Below, piece after piece: positions 25,205-33,797 of a stretch of DNA of 64,000 nucleotides (its first letter is position 1; every line of letters begins with the position of its first letter). Under the pieces are notes generated by a model, which saw only the letters and a list, made by a program, of their open reading frames with translations, was not told the origin of the DNA and made no database searches. A program made the position numbers and the translations under genes. The DNA comes from Chloroflexota bacterium. GTDB lineage: Bacteria > Chloroflexota > Anaerolineae > Anaerolineales > Villigracilaceae. Where the stretch lies: NCBI GenBank assembly GCA_013388685.1, contig JACAET010000055.1:1-64000 (forward strand), given 5' to 3'.

Positions 25205-25801
25205 ATGAAAACCACCATCTTCAACACTCCCATTCTCAGTTTTCTCCTTCACCTGCTGGCGCGTTTTTTGATGCGGCTGGCAGGCTGGCGTGTGGACGGG
25301 AAACTCCCCGACCTGCCAAAGTTCATCATAATTGGCGCGCCGCATACCTCCAACTGGGATTTTATGCTGTTTCTCGGCCTGGCATTCACCCTGCGGGCAG
25401 ACGTCCGCTTTATGGGCAAGGCGGAATTGTTCCGCTCACCGCTGGGCTGGTTCTTCCGCTACGCCGGCGGCTACCCGGTGGATCGTAAAAAGCCCACCGG
25501 TCTGGTGGAGCAGATGGTGAACGCCATCAACGAGTCGGAAAAATTCATTTTGACCATCACCCCGGAGGGAACGCGCAGTTATGTGGCGGATTGGAAGCGC
25601 GGCTTCTATCACATCGCCAAAGGGGCAGGGATTCCCATCGTCTTTGCGGCGGTGGATGGTAAACGTAAAACCGTGCGCATTCACCCGCAACCCTTTTATC
25701 CGACTGACGACATCGAAGCGGATATGAAAGCAATCAAGGGGGCGTTTGAAGGTTTCGGGGGCGTCAAGCCGCGCAAAAAATACATCACGCTGGAAGAATA
25801 A
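25205..25801 (+). CDS. Lysophospholipid acyltransferase-like (PlsC family) protein
   Basis: The 198-residue protein has the acyltransferase block HTSNWDFMLFLGLAF (H-x4-D, here HTSNWD) near residue 45, VRFMGKAELFRSPLGWFFRYAGGYPVDRKKP, and TPEGTRSYVADWKRGFYHIAKGAGIPIVF. These are the four PlsC blocks. An N-terminal hydrophobic segment would anchor it. It may acylate glycerophospholipid or a glycolipid. A strong terminator follows directly, and the gene is divergent from the sulfotransferase. Confidence 0.88.
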   Translation: MKTTIFNTPILSFLLHLLARFLMRLAGWRVDGKLPDLPKFIIIGAPHTSNWDFMLFLGLAFTLRADVRFMGKAELFRSPLGWFFRYAGGYPVDRKKPTGLVEQMVNAINESEKFILTITPEGTRSYVADWKRGFYHIAKGAGIPIVFAAVDGKRKTVRIHPQPFYPTDDIEADMKAIKGAFEGFGGVKPRKKYITLEE

Positions 25802-25840
25802 CGTCCCGAAAGCCGCGTCGAGACCTTTCGGGACGTTTGT
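25801..25840 (+). terminator. Intrinsic terminator with CGTCCCGAAAG stem
   Basis: ACGTCCCGAAAG (25801-25812) and CTTTCGGGACGT (25825-25836) form a perfect 12-bp stem with a 12-base loop, followed by TTGT. It overlaps the stop codon of the acyltransferase gene by one base. Confidence 0.85.
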
Positions 25841-25858
25841 CCGCACCGGGCAGGGCGG

Positions 25859-26923
25859 CTATTTCGCCTCTGCCATCGCTTTCTTGAACTCGACCAAAGC
25901 CTGAATGGGGGTTGGGTCCACGCCGTATGCCATCGCCAGGTAATACGCCATGTAATCGCCAAACAGGATCAGCGTCCACATGTGGGCAAGCGGATGGCTG
26001 CCTCGCGCTTCGATGAAATCGGTGTTCATGCCTTCGAGCATGTAGGCTTTGCGGGTCAATTCCATGCGCAGACGATTGCGCGGATGGTCGGAGGCGGACT
26101 GAAGGAAGAGTGTGATGGTGTGGGCGTTGAGGACATCCTGCGGATTGAGCGTGCCTGCCAATGTGTTGTGATTGGCTTCGGGGATGAACTCGAAATTGGC
26201 AGCCGCCTTGGCGACTTCGTTCAACTGTCCCTTCCAGCGGCGGGCAACCACGCTCAGCATGCCCGAACCCATGACCGTCACCCACCTCCCCACCAGTTGA
26301 CCGGCGTAGCGTTTGGCGGGGTTGTTTGCGGCGGGGACATCCGCCCGCAGGGGTTGTTGAATCCGCTTCAGCGCGTCGAGCGCGTCGTTCACGGCTTCGT
26401 TCTGGTCGGGGAGGAAACCGAGGCGCTGGAACATTGCCAGCAGCAAACCGAAGGAAAACCCCACCGCGGCGCGCGGCTGACCGGCGTGATCGAACGTCCA
26501 AAGGGGTATGCCCGCCGCTGTGGCGCGTTTTGCCAGTTCACCGCCCGTGCAGACGGCGACGACGCGGCAGCCGGCTTTGCGCGCGGCTTCGAAGGCGTCC
26601 AGCGTCTCTTCGGTGTTGCCAGAGTGCGAGGAACAGATGACCAGCATTCCCTCGCCGCGCGCAAAGAAAGGGAGTCCATAATCTCGATGGACGGAGACAG
26701 GTATCGGGGCGAGCGAAGCGCTGTACGCGGCAAGCAGGTCGGCGCCAATGGCAGAGCCGCCCATGCCGGCAATGATCACCTGACGGATGTCCCTCCAATC
26801 TGGAAGTGGATGTTTGAGACCCAATTGATAGGCAAAACCGAGTTGATCGGGCAGATTGTCGATTTCCCCAAGCATGTTGAGGCTGTCGAGTTGTTTGAAG
26901 TAGGCAAGATCGTCAAGATTCAT
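25859..26923 (-). CDS. Bifunctional phosphoglucose/phosphomannose isomerase
   Basis: The 354-residue protein has two SIS domains. The first has AGMGGSAIGADLLAAY near 50 and CSSHSGNTEETLDAFEAARK near 95; the second has FIPEANHNTLAG near 225 with LTRKAYMLEGMNTDFIE and LAHMWTLILFGDYMAYYLAMAYG near 310. This is the short PGI/PMI type found in archaea and many Chloroflexota, where one enzyme interconverts fructose-6-phosphate with glucose- and mannose-6-phosphate. It would feed the glycan block to its right, but is transcribed separately. Confidence 0.9.
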   Translation of the reverse strand: MNLDDLAYFKQLDSLNMLGEIDNLPDQLGFAYQLGLKHPLPDWRDIRQVIIAGMGGSAIGADLLAAYSASLAPIPVSVHRDYGLPFFARGEGMLVICSSHSGNTEETLDAFEAARKAGCRVVAVCTGGELAKRATAAGIPLWTFDHAGQPRAAVGFSFGLLLAMFQRLGFLPDQNEAVNDALDALKRIQQPLRADVPAANNPAKRYAGQLVGRWVTVMGSGMLSVVARRWKGQLNEVAKAAANFEFIPEANHNTLAGTLNPQDVLNAHTITLFLQSASDHPRNRLRMELTRKAYMLEGMNTDFIEARGSHPLAHMWTLILFGDYMAYYLAMAYGVDPTPIQALVEFKKAMAEAK

Positions 26924-27076
26924 GAAGGCTCCAAAAAAACAGACTGTGCGGTGATTTTACAACAGATTTTCCCGAATGATTGCATTGAAATTGTTATGCG
27001 ATCTTTAATGTGTGAGCGCCTCCTTTGTGCAAAGATAATTAAGTAGGACGTTCAAGCGCGTCCAAAGGAGGTTGCC

Positions 27077-30000
27077 ATGTTCAAGCAAAAACTTTTGAGC
27101 ATGGTTTTACTGGCGGGAATGTTACTTGGTCTAACAGTACCTGCGGCGCACGCCGCCGCACGCTGCGATCAGGCTCAGTTCGTTTCCGACATCACCGTGC
27201 CCGACGGGGCGGCTTTCGCGCCGGGCGCATCCTTTACCAAGACCTGGCGCTTCCTGAATGCCGGTTCCTGTACCTGGACGACGGCGTACCGCCTGGTTTA
27301 CGCCGGCGGAGACGCAATGGGTGCTGTGACCTCGGTGAAACTACCCGTTAATGTGCCGCCGGGGCAAATGCTCGATATTTCCGTCCCCCTGACCGCGCCG
27401 GCAACGCCAGGTCACTACAAGAGTCTGTGGAAGTTCTCCAACGCGTCGGGCGCACCCTTCGGCATCGGCGTTTCGGGGAACGACGCCTTCTGGGTGGACA
27501 TCAACGTGATAGCGGTGAATGCGGTCATTTACGACTTCGTCGCCAACGCGCCTTACGCCTTGTGGAAGAGCGGCGCGGGCACGCTCCCCTTCCCCGGCGC
27601 CAGCGGCGACAACCGCGGATTCGCCTATCAGGTGGATAGACCTCATTTGGAGGACGACTCGTATGATTCATTACCCGGGCTTTTGGTGGTGCCGCAAAAC
27701 AAATACAATGGTTACATCCAGGCAACCTATCCGGAGTTTCAAGTTCAAAAGGGCGACCAACTGCAAACCCTCGTCAATTGCGAGTTCGGCGCTGCCGGCT
27801 GTTACGTCACCTTTCGCATTGACTACCTGTCCTCCAACGGCAGACAAAAGACCCTCTGGTCCTGGAAGGAGGCGCACGACAAACGCTTCTATCGCGCCAG
27901 CATTGACTTGAGCCCCCTCGCCGGGCAAAAAGTCCGCTTCGTCTTCCTGCTTCTTTCCAGCGGATTGGCAAGCGGCGACCGCGCCATCTGGGGATCGCCG
28001 CGCATCGTCCGTGTCGGGACGGGACAACCCCCGCTTCCTCCGGCGACCCTCACCCCGCTCCCGCCTCTTACCCCGACGCCCACGCCGTTCACATCTCCGC
28101 CCCCCACTCTCGCGCCTGCCGGCTGTGACCGCGCCGCCTTCGTCGCCGATGTCAACATCCCTGACGGCACAACCTTCGCCCCCGGCGCGGTATTCTCCAA
28201 AACCTGGCGGTTGAAAAATATCGGTTCCTGCGTCTGGACGAAAGACTACCAACTCACCTATTACAGCGGCGAACTGATGAACGCCCAGGTGACGGTTCCC
28301 ATGCCCTATTCCGTTTTCCCCGGCAAAACCGTGGACGTGACAGTCAACATGGTCGCCCCTTCCGTTCCCGGCAAATATCGCAGTTACTGGATTCTCGCCA
28401 ACGCCGGCGGCAAACTCTTCGGCTTCGGCGCGGACGCATCCAAGCCGTTCTGGGTGGAAATTAACGTGGCAGGCAACCCGCCCCAGGAAATGGGTTACGA
28501 CTTATGGCTGAACGCCTGCTCCGCCCAATGGAAGAGCGGCGCGGGACCGCTTCCCTGCCCCGGCACGGTGGGCGATCATAAAGGCTTTGTCATTGCCGAC
28601 GGCTTCTCTCACCTCGAAGACGGCACAATGGGCCCCCTGCCTAGTCTGCTGATGTCGCCGGAAAACAAATACAACGGCTACATCCAAGGCGCGTATCCCG
28701 CTTTCACCGTCCAGCCTGGCGACCGCTTCCGCACCGTCGTCGGTTGTGACCACGGCACGGCTTGCTACGTCACCTTCCGCCTCGACTACATGACCTCCAG
28801 CGGCAGCATCTTCAACTTCTGGCAGTGGCGCGAAAAGAACGACGGCAAAAACTACACCGCCGACGTGGACCTCACCCCTCTGGCAGGTAGGAGCGTGCGT
28901 TTCATTCTGACCCTTCTTGCCACCGGCAGCGCCAACGGCGACCGCGTCCGCTGGGGCGGACCGATGATCGTCCGCAAAGGCAGTGCAGCCGCCCCCACCC
29001 TCACCCCGTTGCCGCCCCCGTCCACAACTCCCACGCCGGTTTCCTCCACCGATCAATGGCTCACCTATGCCAACCCAACATATGGGTTTGAATTCAAATA
29101 TCCGCCTCAATCACAAATCGTCAGCCAACAGGTGAATTCAGCCCGTATCAACCTGCCCTTTGTTACGGGTACAAATCTCAGGGAAAAATATCTCTCATTG
29201 ACCGTGACCGAAAATCCGACACTCTGCCAAAGCCCCCTGGCGACAAGTTCCATGGTCGCCACATCAGAGACGGTAAGCGTCAACGGCGTATCCTTCCTCA
29301 AGCAAACGGGCGGAGATGCCGGCGCGGGCAACTTCTATGACTGGGTCGCCTATTCGACGCTCCGTGACAACGACTGTATCAGCATGGATTTCGTCCTGCA
29401 TTCGCTCAACGCCGGGAACTTCGACCCGCCAGTGCCGGTATTCGATGCGGCCGCCGAGTCTGGCGTATTTCTGCAAATCGTCCAAACGTTGAAATGGGCG
29501 TCGGTCACGTCCGTTCCGACTTCCACACCCGCTTCCCTGATCGGACCTTACGCGGTCGTCAATGTAGCGGCGGATGATGTCCTCAACATCCGCGCGGGAG
29601 CGGGCGTCAACCAGCCCATCGTCGGGTATTTTTCGTCAGAGGCAAACGATGTGTATCGGACAGGACCAAGCGTCAGCGTGGAAGGAGCCGTGTGGGTCGA
29701 AGTCCGCCGCTACGATGGGCTGATCGGGTGGGTCAATTCCTACTATCTGACGGAATACGTCACCCATGAAGCCTTCTGTGCAGACACGCGCATCTCACCG
29801 CTGATCGAGCAGTTGAAACAGAGCATGATTCAGCCCAACGGCAGTGTGCTCAGCCCGATTGTCAGCCCTGTGCACGGCGTGAATATGCACCTGTGGGCAT
29901 ACGGACCGGGCATCAACTTCACGCCAGCCGCCGCGGCAAGCATTTACACCAGCACCACGGTCTACAACTGGGGCGGCGGACCGAGCGGCATACCCGATAC

Positions 30001-30256
30001 CGGCACGTTCAACGCTGTAGTGAAGCCAAAGTATCTGGAGGTGCTGAATGCACCGAACATGGAAACGTACTGCGATGAACTGACCAAGGTGTTCCCGCTA
30101 TACAGACCCTGGCCCTATCCGAACATTCGATATTACAACCTGTACAAGCCTGCCTCCGATCAGTTCTTCGATTTCCGTACCCTGCTGGTCGGCATTGAAT
30201 ATGTCAATGGTCAGCCATACCTTTACGGCATGGTGACCATCATTTGGGAACCGTAA
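27077..30256 (+). CDS. Large secreted protein with two NBR1-type Ig-like repeats, paired beta domains and an SH3 domain
   Basis: The 1059-residue protein has a signal peptide ending near AHAAA. Two related halves follow, each made of an NBR1-type Ig-like domain (about 30-130 and 355-455; GSCTWT and GSCVWT mark the Trp turn) and a domain of about 160 residues of unknown function (NKYNGYIQ, FRIDYL/FRLDYM repeats). Pro/Thr-rich linkers separate them. Next comes a third domain of unknown type (660-800), a bacterial SH3 domain (VLNIRAGAGVNQPIVG near 830) and a C-terminal domain of about 165 residues. No enzyme motif is visible. The NBR1 repeats suggest protein or glycan binding at the cell surface. 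AAAGGAGG precedes the ATG. Confidence 0.85.
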   Translation: MFKQKLLSMVLLAGMLLGLTVPAAHAAARCDQAQFVSDITVPDGAAFAPGASFTKTWRFLNAGSCTWTTAYRLVYAGGDAMGAVTSVKLPVNVPPGQMLDISVPLTAPATPGHYKSLWKFSNASGAPFGIGVSGNDAFWVDINVIAVNAVIYDFVANAPYALWKSGAGTLPFPGASGDNRGFAYQVDRPHLEDDSYDSLPGLLVVPQNKYNGYIQATYPEFQVQKGDQLQTLVNCEFGAAGCYVTFRIDYLSSNGRQKTLWSWKEAHDKRFYRASIDLSPLAGQKVRFVFLLLSSGLASGDRAIWGSPRIVRVGTGQPPLPPATLTPLPPLTPTPTPFTSPPPTLAPAGCDRAAFVADVNIPDGTTFAPGAVFSKTWRLKNIGSCVWTKDYQLTYYSGELMNAQVTVPMPYSVFPGKTVDVTVNMVAPSVPGKYRSYWILANAGGKLFGFGADASKPFWVEINVAGNPPQEMGYDLWLNACSAQWKSGAGPLPCPGTVGDHKGFVIADGFSHLEDGTMGPLPSLLMSPENKYNGYIQGAYPAFTVQPGDRFRTVVGCDHGTACYVTFRLDYMTSSGSIFNFWQWREKNDGKNYTADVDLTPLAGRSVRFILTLLATGSANGDRVRWGGPMIVRKGSAAAPTLTPLPPPSTTPTPVSSTDQWLTYANPTYGFEFKYPPQSQIVSQQVNSARINLPFVTGTNLREKYLSLTVTENPTLCQSPLATSSMVATSETVSVNGVSFLKQTGGDAGAGNFYDWVAYSTLRDNDCISMDFVLHSLNAGNFDPPVPVFDAAAESGVFLQIVQTLKWASVTSVPTSTPASLIGPYAVVNVAADDVLNIRAGAGVNQPIVGYFSSEANDVYRTGPSVSVEGAVWVEVRRYDGLIGWVNSYYLTEYVTHEAFCADTRISPLIEQLKQSMIQPNGSVLSPIVSPVHGVNMHLWAYGPGINFTPAAAASIYTSTTVYNWGGGPSGIPDTGTFNAVVKPKYLEVLNAPNMETYCDELTKVFPLYRPWPYPNIRYYNLYKPASDQFFDFRTLLVGIEYVNGQPYLYGMVTIIWEP

Positions 30257-30263
30257 AAAACAT

Positions 30264-30363
30264 CCGTCATTGCGAGGAGGGGTGAGACGTGAAAGCGTCG
30301 AAATCCCGACGAAGCAATCCCCGCGCAAAGTTGGGGATTGCTTCGCTCCGCTCGCAATGACGG
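30264..30363. repeat. Palindromic repeat with CCGTCATTGCGAG ends, bidirectional terminator position
   Basis: The outer arms CCGTCATTGCGAG (30264-30276) and CTCGCAATGACGG (30351-30363) and inner arms GAAGCAATCCCC and GGGGATTGCTTCG form nested stems. It lies between two convergent genes, and related sequence is found inside the 38161 element. Confidence 0.8.
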
Positions 30364-30372
30364 AAAACTTCG

Positions 30373-31857
30373 TTACATCGCGCTTTTGATGAACTTTGCC
30401 AGGTCCTTCTTCATCTTCCTCAGCGAAGGTATGTGGATGTACATCATGTGCCCCGCCTCGTAATACTCCATCGAAACGTTTTTGCGCGTCTGCTCATCCA
30501 GCCCAAGGTGATTGAAGGTGTATTCGGTGGCAAAGTAAGGTGTGCCGAGGTCGTAGTAGCCGTTGGCGGCAAAGACCTTGAGGTAGGGGTTGTAGGTCAT
30601 TGCGGCGCGCAGGGTCTCGCCCACATGGACATAGGCGTTCTCGAACTCCTTGTACGACCAGGGATGCACGAAGCGGCTCAAAATCTCATACGGTAAATCG
30701 GACTCGAACTTCAACTCACGGCGGACGTAATCGTAGAACGCGGCGGTGTACGGTCCCATGATGTTCGTCAGCAGGGGGTCATATTCGGGATGTTCGGTCA
30801 CGCCCAAACGGTCGCGACCGAGGAGGCGGCTGTCGAGGCGTCCAATGGTTAACCCGCGTTCACGCAGAAGTTCTTTGAAGTAATGCTGGTCATTGATCCG
30901 CAAATTGGAGCGTTCGATGAATTGCTCCGAAATGCCGGTGTAATACGAGGTTCGCTTCACGATGTCGGCGCGTTCCTCCTTGGTCAGCGAATCGCCTTTG
31001 AGTAATGCCCTGGCGTAATCGCCAAGCGCGAACTCCTCCGCCTCCTTGAGCCATTCCTTCAACGTTCGTTTGGGTTGCAACACATTGTGATACCAGGCGG
31101 TGGCGGTGTACCCCGGCAGGAAGAGGAGGTAGGGCAGATCGTTGTTGACGTTGAAATCAATGGTCGTGAAATCGAGCACCACCGAAATCAGCATGATGCC
31201 GTTCAGGTACATGCCATGCCGTTCCTGCAAATAGCCCGAAAGCCCCGCCGAGCGCGTTGTGCCGTAGGATTCGCCGATGAGGAATTTGGGCGAGAGCCAG
31301 CGGTTATACCGCGTGGTGTACAGGCGGATAAAATCGCCCACCGACTCAATGTCCTTTTTGAAGCCGTGCCATTCCTTGGGCTTTTGTCCCTCCACCGGGC
31401 GGCTGTAGCCTGTGCTCATCGGGTCAATGAAGACCAGATCGGTCTCATCGAGAATCGAGAAATCGTTATCGGTCAACCTGAAGGGAGGCTTCGGCAGGTC
31501 GCCATCGCCTTTCATCAACACCCGCCGCGGACCCAGCACGCCCATGTGCAGCCACACCGACGACGAACCCGGTCCGCCGTTGAACGAAAATGTCAGCGGG
31601 CGCCTGGACGGATCGCGGACATTGTCCCTGGTGTAGGCGATGAAGAAGATCTGCGCGCGCGGCTTCTCGCCCTCCGCTTCCTTCTCACGATCGGCTGTTT
31701 CCTCTTTCAAGACCATCGTCCCCGCCGTGACGGTGTATTTGACGGTCTTCCCACCAATCCGCACCGAATGTTTCGTGACAACCAGATTGTCCTTGGGGGC
31801 GGGTTTCTCTTCCTTTTTATCTTCGGTTTTGCTCAGGGTGGATTTTTCTTCTGCCAT
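30373..31857 (-). CDS. Serine carboxypeptidase (S10 family)
   Basis: The 494-residue protein has the S10 order: oxyanion-hole FNGGPGSSSVWLHMGVLGPR near 80, nucleophile in IGESYGTTRSAGLSGYLQ near 190, catalytic Asp in NGYYDLGTPYFATEY near 425 and His in EAGHMMYIHIPS near 470. It has no signal peptide in the chosen form: the start at 31857 follows a good GGAG and the N-terminus is Lys/Glu-rich and polar, so it may be cytoplasmic or exported in a different way. It lies 13 bases after a small gene of unknown function on the same strand. Confidence 0.9.
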   Translation of the reverse strand: MAEEKSTLSKTEDKKEEKPAPKDNLVVTKHSVRIGGKTVKYTVTAGTMVLKEETADREKEAEGEKPRAQIFFIAYTRDNVRDPSRRPLTFSFNGGPGSSSVWLHMGVLGPRRVLMKGDGDLPKPPFRLTDNDFSILDETDLVFIDPMSTGYSRPVEGQKPKEWHGFKKDIESVGDFIRLYTTRYNRWLSPKFLIGESYGTTRSAGLSGYLQERHGMYLNGIMLISVVLDFTTIDFNVNNDLPYLLFLPGYTATAWYHNVLQPKRTLKEWLKEAEEFALGDYARALLKGDSLTKEERADIVKRTSYYTGISEQFIERSNLRINDQHYFKELLRERGLTIGRLDSRLLGRDRLGVTEHPEYDPLLTNIMGPYTAAFYDYVRRELKFESDLPYEILSRFVHPWSYKEFENAYVHVGETLRAAMTYNPYLKVFAANGYYDLGTPYFATEYTFNHLGLDEQTRKNVSMEYYEAGHMMYIHIPSLRKMKKDLAKFIKSAM

Positions 31858-31870
31858 GTGTCTCTCCAAT

Positions 31871-32116
31871 CTATGCGTGTTTTGAAATGATGGACACCAC
31901 ACTATCCGGCGGCAGCGCCTCGACGGTTCGCACGCGGTAACCGCCCGGCGCCTCTGCCATGCACGGCGAATTATAAATCGCTTCCTTGGCCGTTTCGAGG
32001 GCGGCGTAAAACAACGGCGTGGTCAAGTCGTTCGGCGCCACAGGGTAAAACCCAATCTGGCTTCGCCCATCCGATGTCCACCGCGCCTGGGGGAAAACCC
32101 TGCCGGCAAATAGCAT
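31871..32116 (-). CDS. Small conserved-looking protein of unknown function, upstream of the S10 peptidase
   Basis: The 81-residue frame begins with ATG after AGGGGG at good distance and ends 13 bases before the peptidase start. The sequence (MLFAGRVFPQARWTSDG, ETAKEAIYNSPCM) has normal protein composition and no hydrophobic segment. I do not recognise it. The Shine-Dalgarno sequence and spacing make it likely real. Confidence 0.6.
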   Translation of the reverse strand: MLFAGRVFPQARWTSDGRSQIGFYPVAPNDLTTPLFYAALETAKEAIYNSPCMAEAPGGYRVRTVEALPPDSVVSIISKHA

Positions 32117-32279
32117 GATTCCCCCTTCGATTGGTGGAAAACTGGACTGAGCGCCCTGCGGGAACAATGAAATAATACAGGCGTAAAACTTCCTCATACA
32201 AAGGCACGCCACCAACCGGATACCGATCATTCGTTTTTCCATCCGCGGTTACCGACAAAATGAGACAGGAGATTCCGCC

Positions 32280-32645
32280 ATGTTTCGGGCAATACAACTT
32301 CAAACCTTGATATTGCTGGGGTTGATCGTCCTGTTTTCCGCCTCTGCCTACGCCGCGTCGGCGGACATTTCCAACGCAAAAGGAGGGGAAGGCGCCGGCA
32401 CGATCAGCGGTTGGACGATTTCGAACGTGCACTATCACCCTGCCGACGATCCGACCTGGTTATCCTCCGTCGAGTTCGACCTCGACGCCCCCGCCAGGAC
32501 GGTAAAAATCAATCTCAACACCTCCGCGCCGAAATTTATAAATTGCGAAAATTCACACGGCACACACTGGGTCTGCCGCGTGGAAGCGGGCATACGAATA
32601 GCGTCCATTGACGAATTACGAGTGGTGGCGGCGGGGACAAAGTAA
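32280..32645 (+). CDS. Small secreted protein of unknown function
   Basis: The 121-residue protein has a signal peptide (LILLGLIVLFSASAYAA) and a mature part that begins SADISNAKGGEGAGTISGWTISNVHY. The rest is a beta-rich domain with two Cys (NCENSHGTHWVC). AGGAGATT precedes the ATG. The pilin/archaellin-like GTISGWTI repeats suggest a small extracellular beta-sandwich. It ends 47 bases before the fluoride riboswitch and is divergent from the S10 operon. Confidence 0.7.
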   Translation: MFRAIQLQTLILLGLIVLFSASAYAASADISNAKGGEGAGTISGWTISNVHYHPADDPTWLSSVEFDLDAPARTVKINLNTSAPKFINCENSHGTHWVCRVEAGIRIASIDELRVVAAGTK

Positions 32646-32670
32646 AGCAACGCCGGCACCTTCAATGTGA

Positions 32671-32676
32671 TAAAAT
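32671..32676 (+). promoter_or_regulatory. Possible -10 box for the fluoride operon
   Basis: TAAAAT ends 16 bases before the first aptamer base at 32693, so transcription would start at about 32683. The -35 is not clear. Confidence 0.4.
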
Positions 32677-32692
32677 CACTCCAACATGTTTT

Positions 32693-32742
32693 GGCGATGA
32701 GGCTCGCCACAACCGTCTCACCGACTGATGGCCTCTACCGAA
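32693..32742 (+). promoter_or_regulatory. Fluoride riboswitch (crcB motif) aptamer
   Basis: The sequence GGCGATGAGGCTCGCC followed by CTGATGGCCTCTACC matches the conserved fluoride aptamer: stem GGCGA/TCGCC with loop, then GAGGC pairing with GCCTC in the pseudoknot, and the CTGATGG core, as in the Thermotoga aptamer. The 3' pseudoknot strand is the same sequence as the 5' arm of the terminator, so fluoride binding would block termination. Confidence 0.9.
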
Positions 32743-32772
32743 TGGACCCAAGCGGTAGAGGCTATTTATTTT
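32731..32772 (+). terminator. Riboswitch terminator (expression platform)
   Basis: GCCTCTACCG (32731-32740) and CGGTAGAGGC (32753-32762) form a 10-bp stem followed by TATTTATTTT. Its 5' arm overlaps the aptamer pseudoknot. Confidence 0.88.
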
Positions 32773-32885
32773 GTCCGTTTCACCAAGGCGCACAAAGTCA
32801 AACACGGACCAGCGAACTTCAAAGACGATGTGAACATTCAAGAGGACAGGTTCAACTCACAAGATTTTCGAGCAGCACAAATCGC

Positions 32886-32990
32886 GCAAAATGGCGCAGG
32901 GTGCGTTCCCTCCCTGGCGTCACCCGCCAGGGCAGGCGTACGCGCCCGTTGGCATTAGAGAGCGCCAACTATGCGGTTGCGGTGTTTAGA
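32886..32990. repeat. Dispersed repeat in the fluoride leader
   Basis: It aligns with the copy at 41576-41640 (shared GCAGGGTGCGTTC start and ACTACGCGG-like end) but carries an extra hairpin CCCTGGCGTCACCCGCCAGGG. It sits between riboswitch and fluC. Confidence 0.65.
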
Positions 32991-33003
32991 ACTTGTCTCA
33001 AAA

Positions 33004-33100
33004 CTACCCTGTCACTCTGAGGAGGCGGTTGTTGCGGCCGAAGAGTCCCTTGTTTTTGGCGTAGAGACCCTTCGCTGCGCTCAGGGTGACATTTTTGAGA
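33004..33100. repeat. Palindromic GTCACTCTGAGG repeat
   Basis: The outer arms GTCACTCTGAGG and CTCAGGGTGAC and the inner CGAAGAGTC/GACCCTTCG segments form a palindrome of a type widely dispersed in environmental genomes. It directly precedes the 174-bp element. Confidence 0.65.
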
Positions 33101-33106
33101 TGACTT

Positions 33107-33280
33107 AGTAGTCGGTCGAAAATCATTCGACGCGCAGGAGACGTTCTCCCCTGGCGCTTGCCCGCCATCGCGAAGCATCCCCGAAGCGAAGCGGAGCGGG
33201 AGGGCAAGTGTAACGTCCCTGCCGGCGCAAGAGAATACCGACTGTGCCAATGGATTTCTAAAAACATACGACCGACTACT
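33107..33280. mobile_element. 174-bp MITE-like element D, copy 1 (in the fluC leader)
   Basis: The exact 12-base inverted ends AGTAGTCGGTCG (33107-33118) and CGACCGACTACT (33269-33280) bound 174 bp. It is flanked by TT on both sides. The second copy at 47800-47973 is the reverse complement at about 94 percent identity and has the same length. Confidence 0.85.
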
Positions 33281-33337
33281 TTGTATTTGTTAATGAAGAC
33301 TTGCATTGTCTTGAGAAAGGTGATCTTGTCCAAACCC

Positions 33338-33712
33338 ATGGAAACTTTCTTACTGATCTCGACGGGCGCCGTCTTGGGCGCCAATTTGCGCTATTGGATC
33401 GGCGTTTGGGCGGCGGGACGCCTCGGAACCGCCTTTCCCTATGGGAACCTGATCATCAACCTGACAGGCAGTTTCATCCTCGGATTCTTCATCACGCTCG
33501 CCACTGACCGTCTCCTGCTCGACCCGCGCTGGCGCATTTTGGTGGCAATCGGGTTTCTCGGCTCGTATACCACCTTTTCGTCGTATACTTTCGAGAGCAT
33601 GAGTTTGATCCTGGACAATCAATGGCTGCCTGGTCTGCTCAATCTTTTTGGAAGCGCCTTCCTTGGCGGCATCGCGGTCCTGCTGGGTATCATTCTGGCA
33701 AGGGCAATCTAG
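33338..33712 (+). CDS. fluC: Fluoride channel FluC/CrcB
   Basis: The 124-residue protein has four transmembrane helices and the Fluc signatures GAVLGANLRYWIG near the N-terminus, YGNLIINLTGSFILGFF and GFLGSYTTFSSYTFE in helix 3. These form the dual-topology fluoride channel, which lets fluoride leave the cytoplasm. The ATG at 33338 is used; a TTG four codons upstream with AAAGG may be the true start, giving 128 residues. It is downstream of a fluoride riboswitch and upstream of a DUF190 gene. Confidence 0.92.
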   Translation: METFLLISTGAVLGANLRYWIGVWAAGRLGTAFPYGNLIINLTGSFILGFFITLATDRLLLDPRWRILVAIGFLGSYTTFSSYTFESMSLILDNQWLPGLLNLFGSAFLGGIAVLLGIILARAI

Positions 33713-33797
33713 GCGTACCGGCGTTCTCCCCCGGCATGCGCCGAGCGATGCGTTCGAGCATGCGGCCTGCGCCTGCACACATAACGGAGACGACATC
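33713..33797. repeat. Repeat fragment between fluC and the DUF190 gene
   Basis: It contains GGCGTTCTCCCCCGGCATGCGCCG, a degenerate member of the GCGTTCTC family. It includes GGAG just before the DUF190 gene start. Confidence 0.45.

Noticed and set aside
32728..32958. 76-codon frame between the fluoride riboswitch and fluC
   Set aside because: It starts in the terminator stem, has no good ribosome site and ends in a dispersed repeat. It might be a decayed gene but no support exists.
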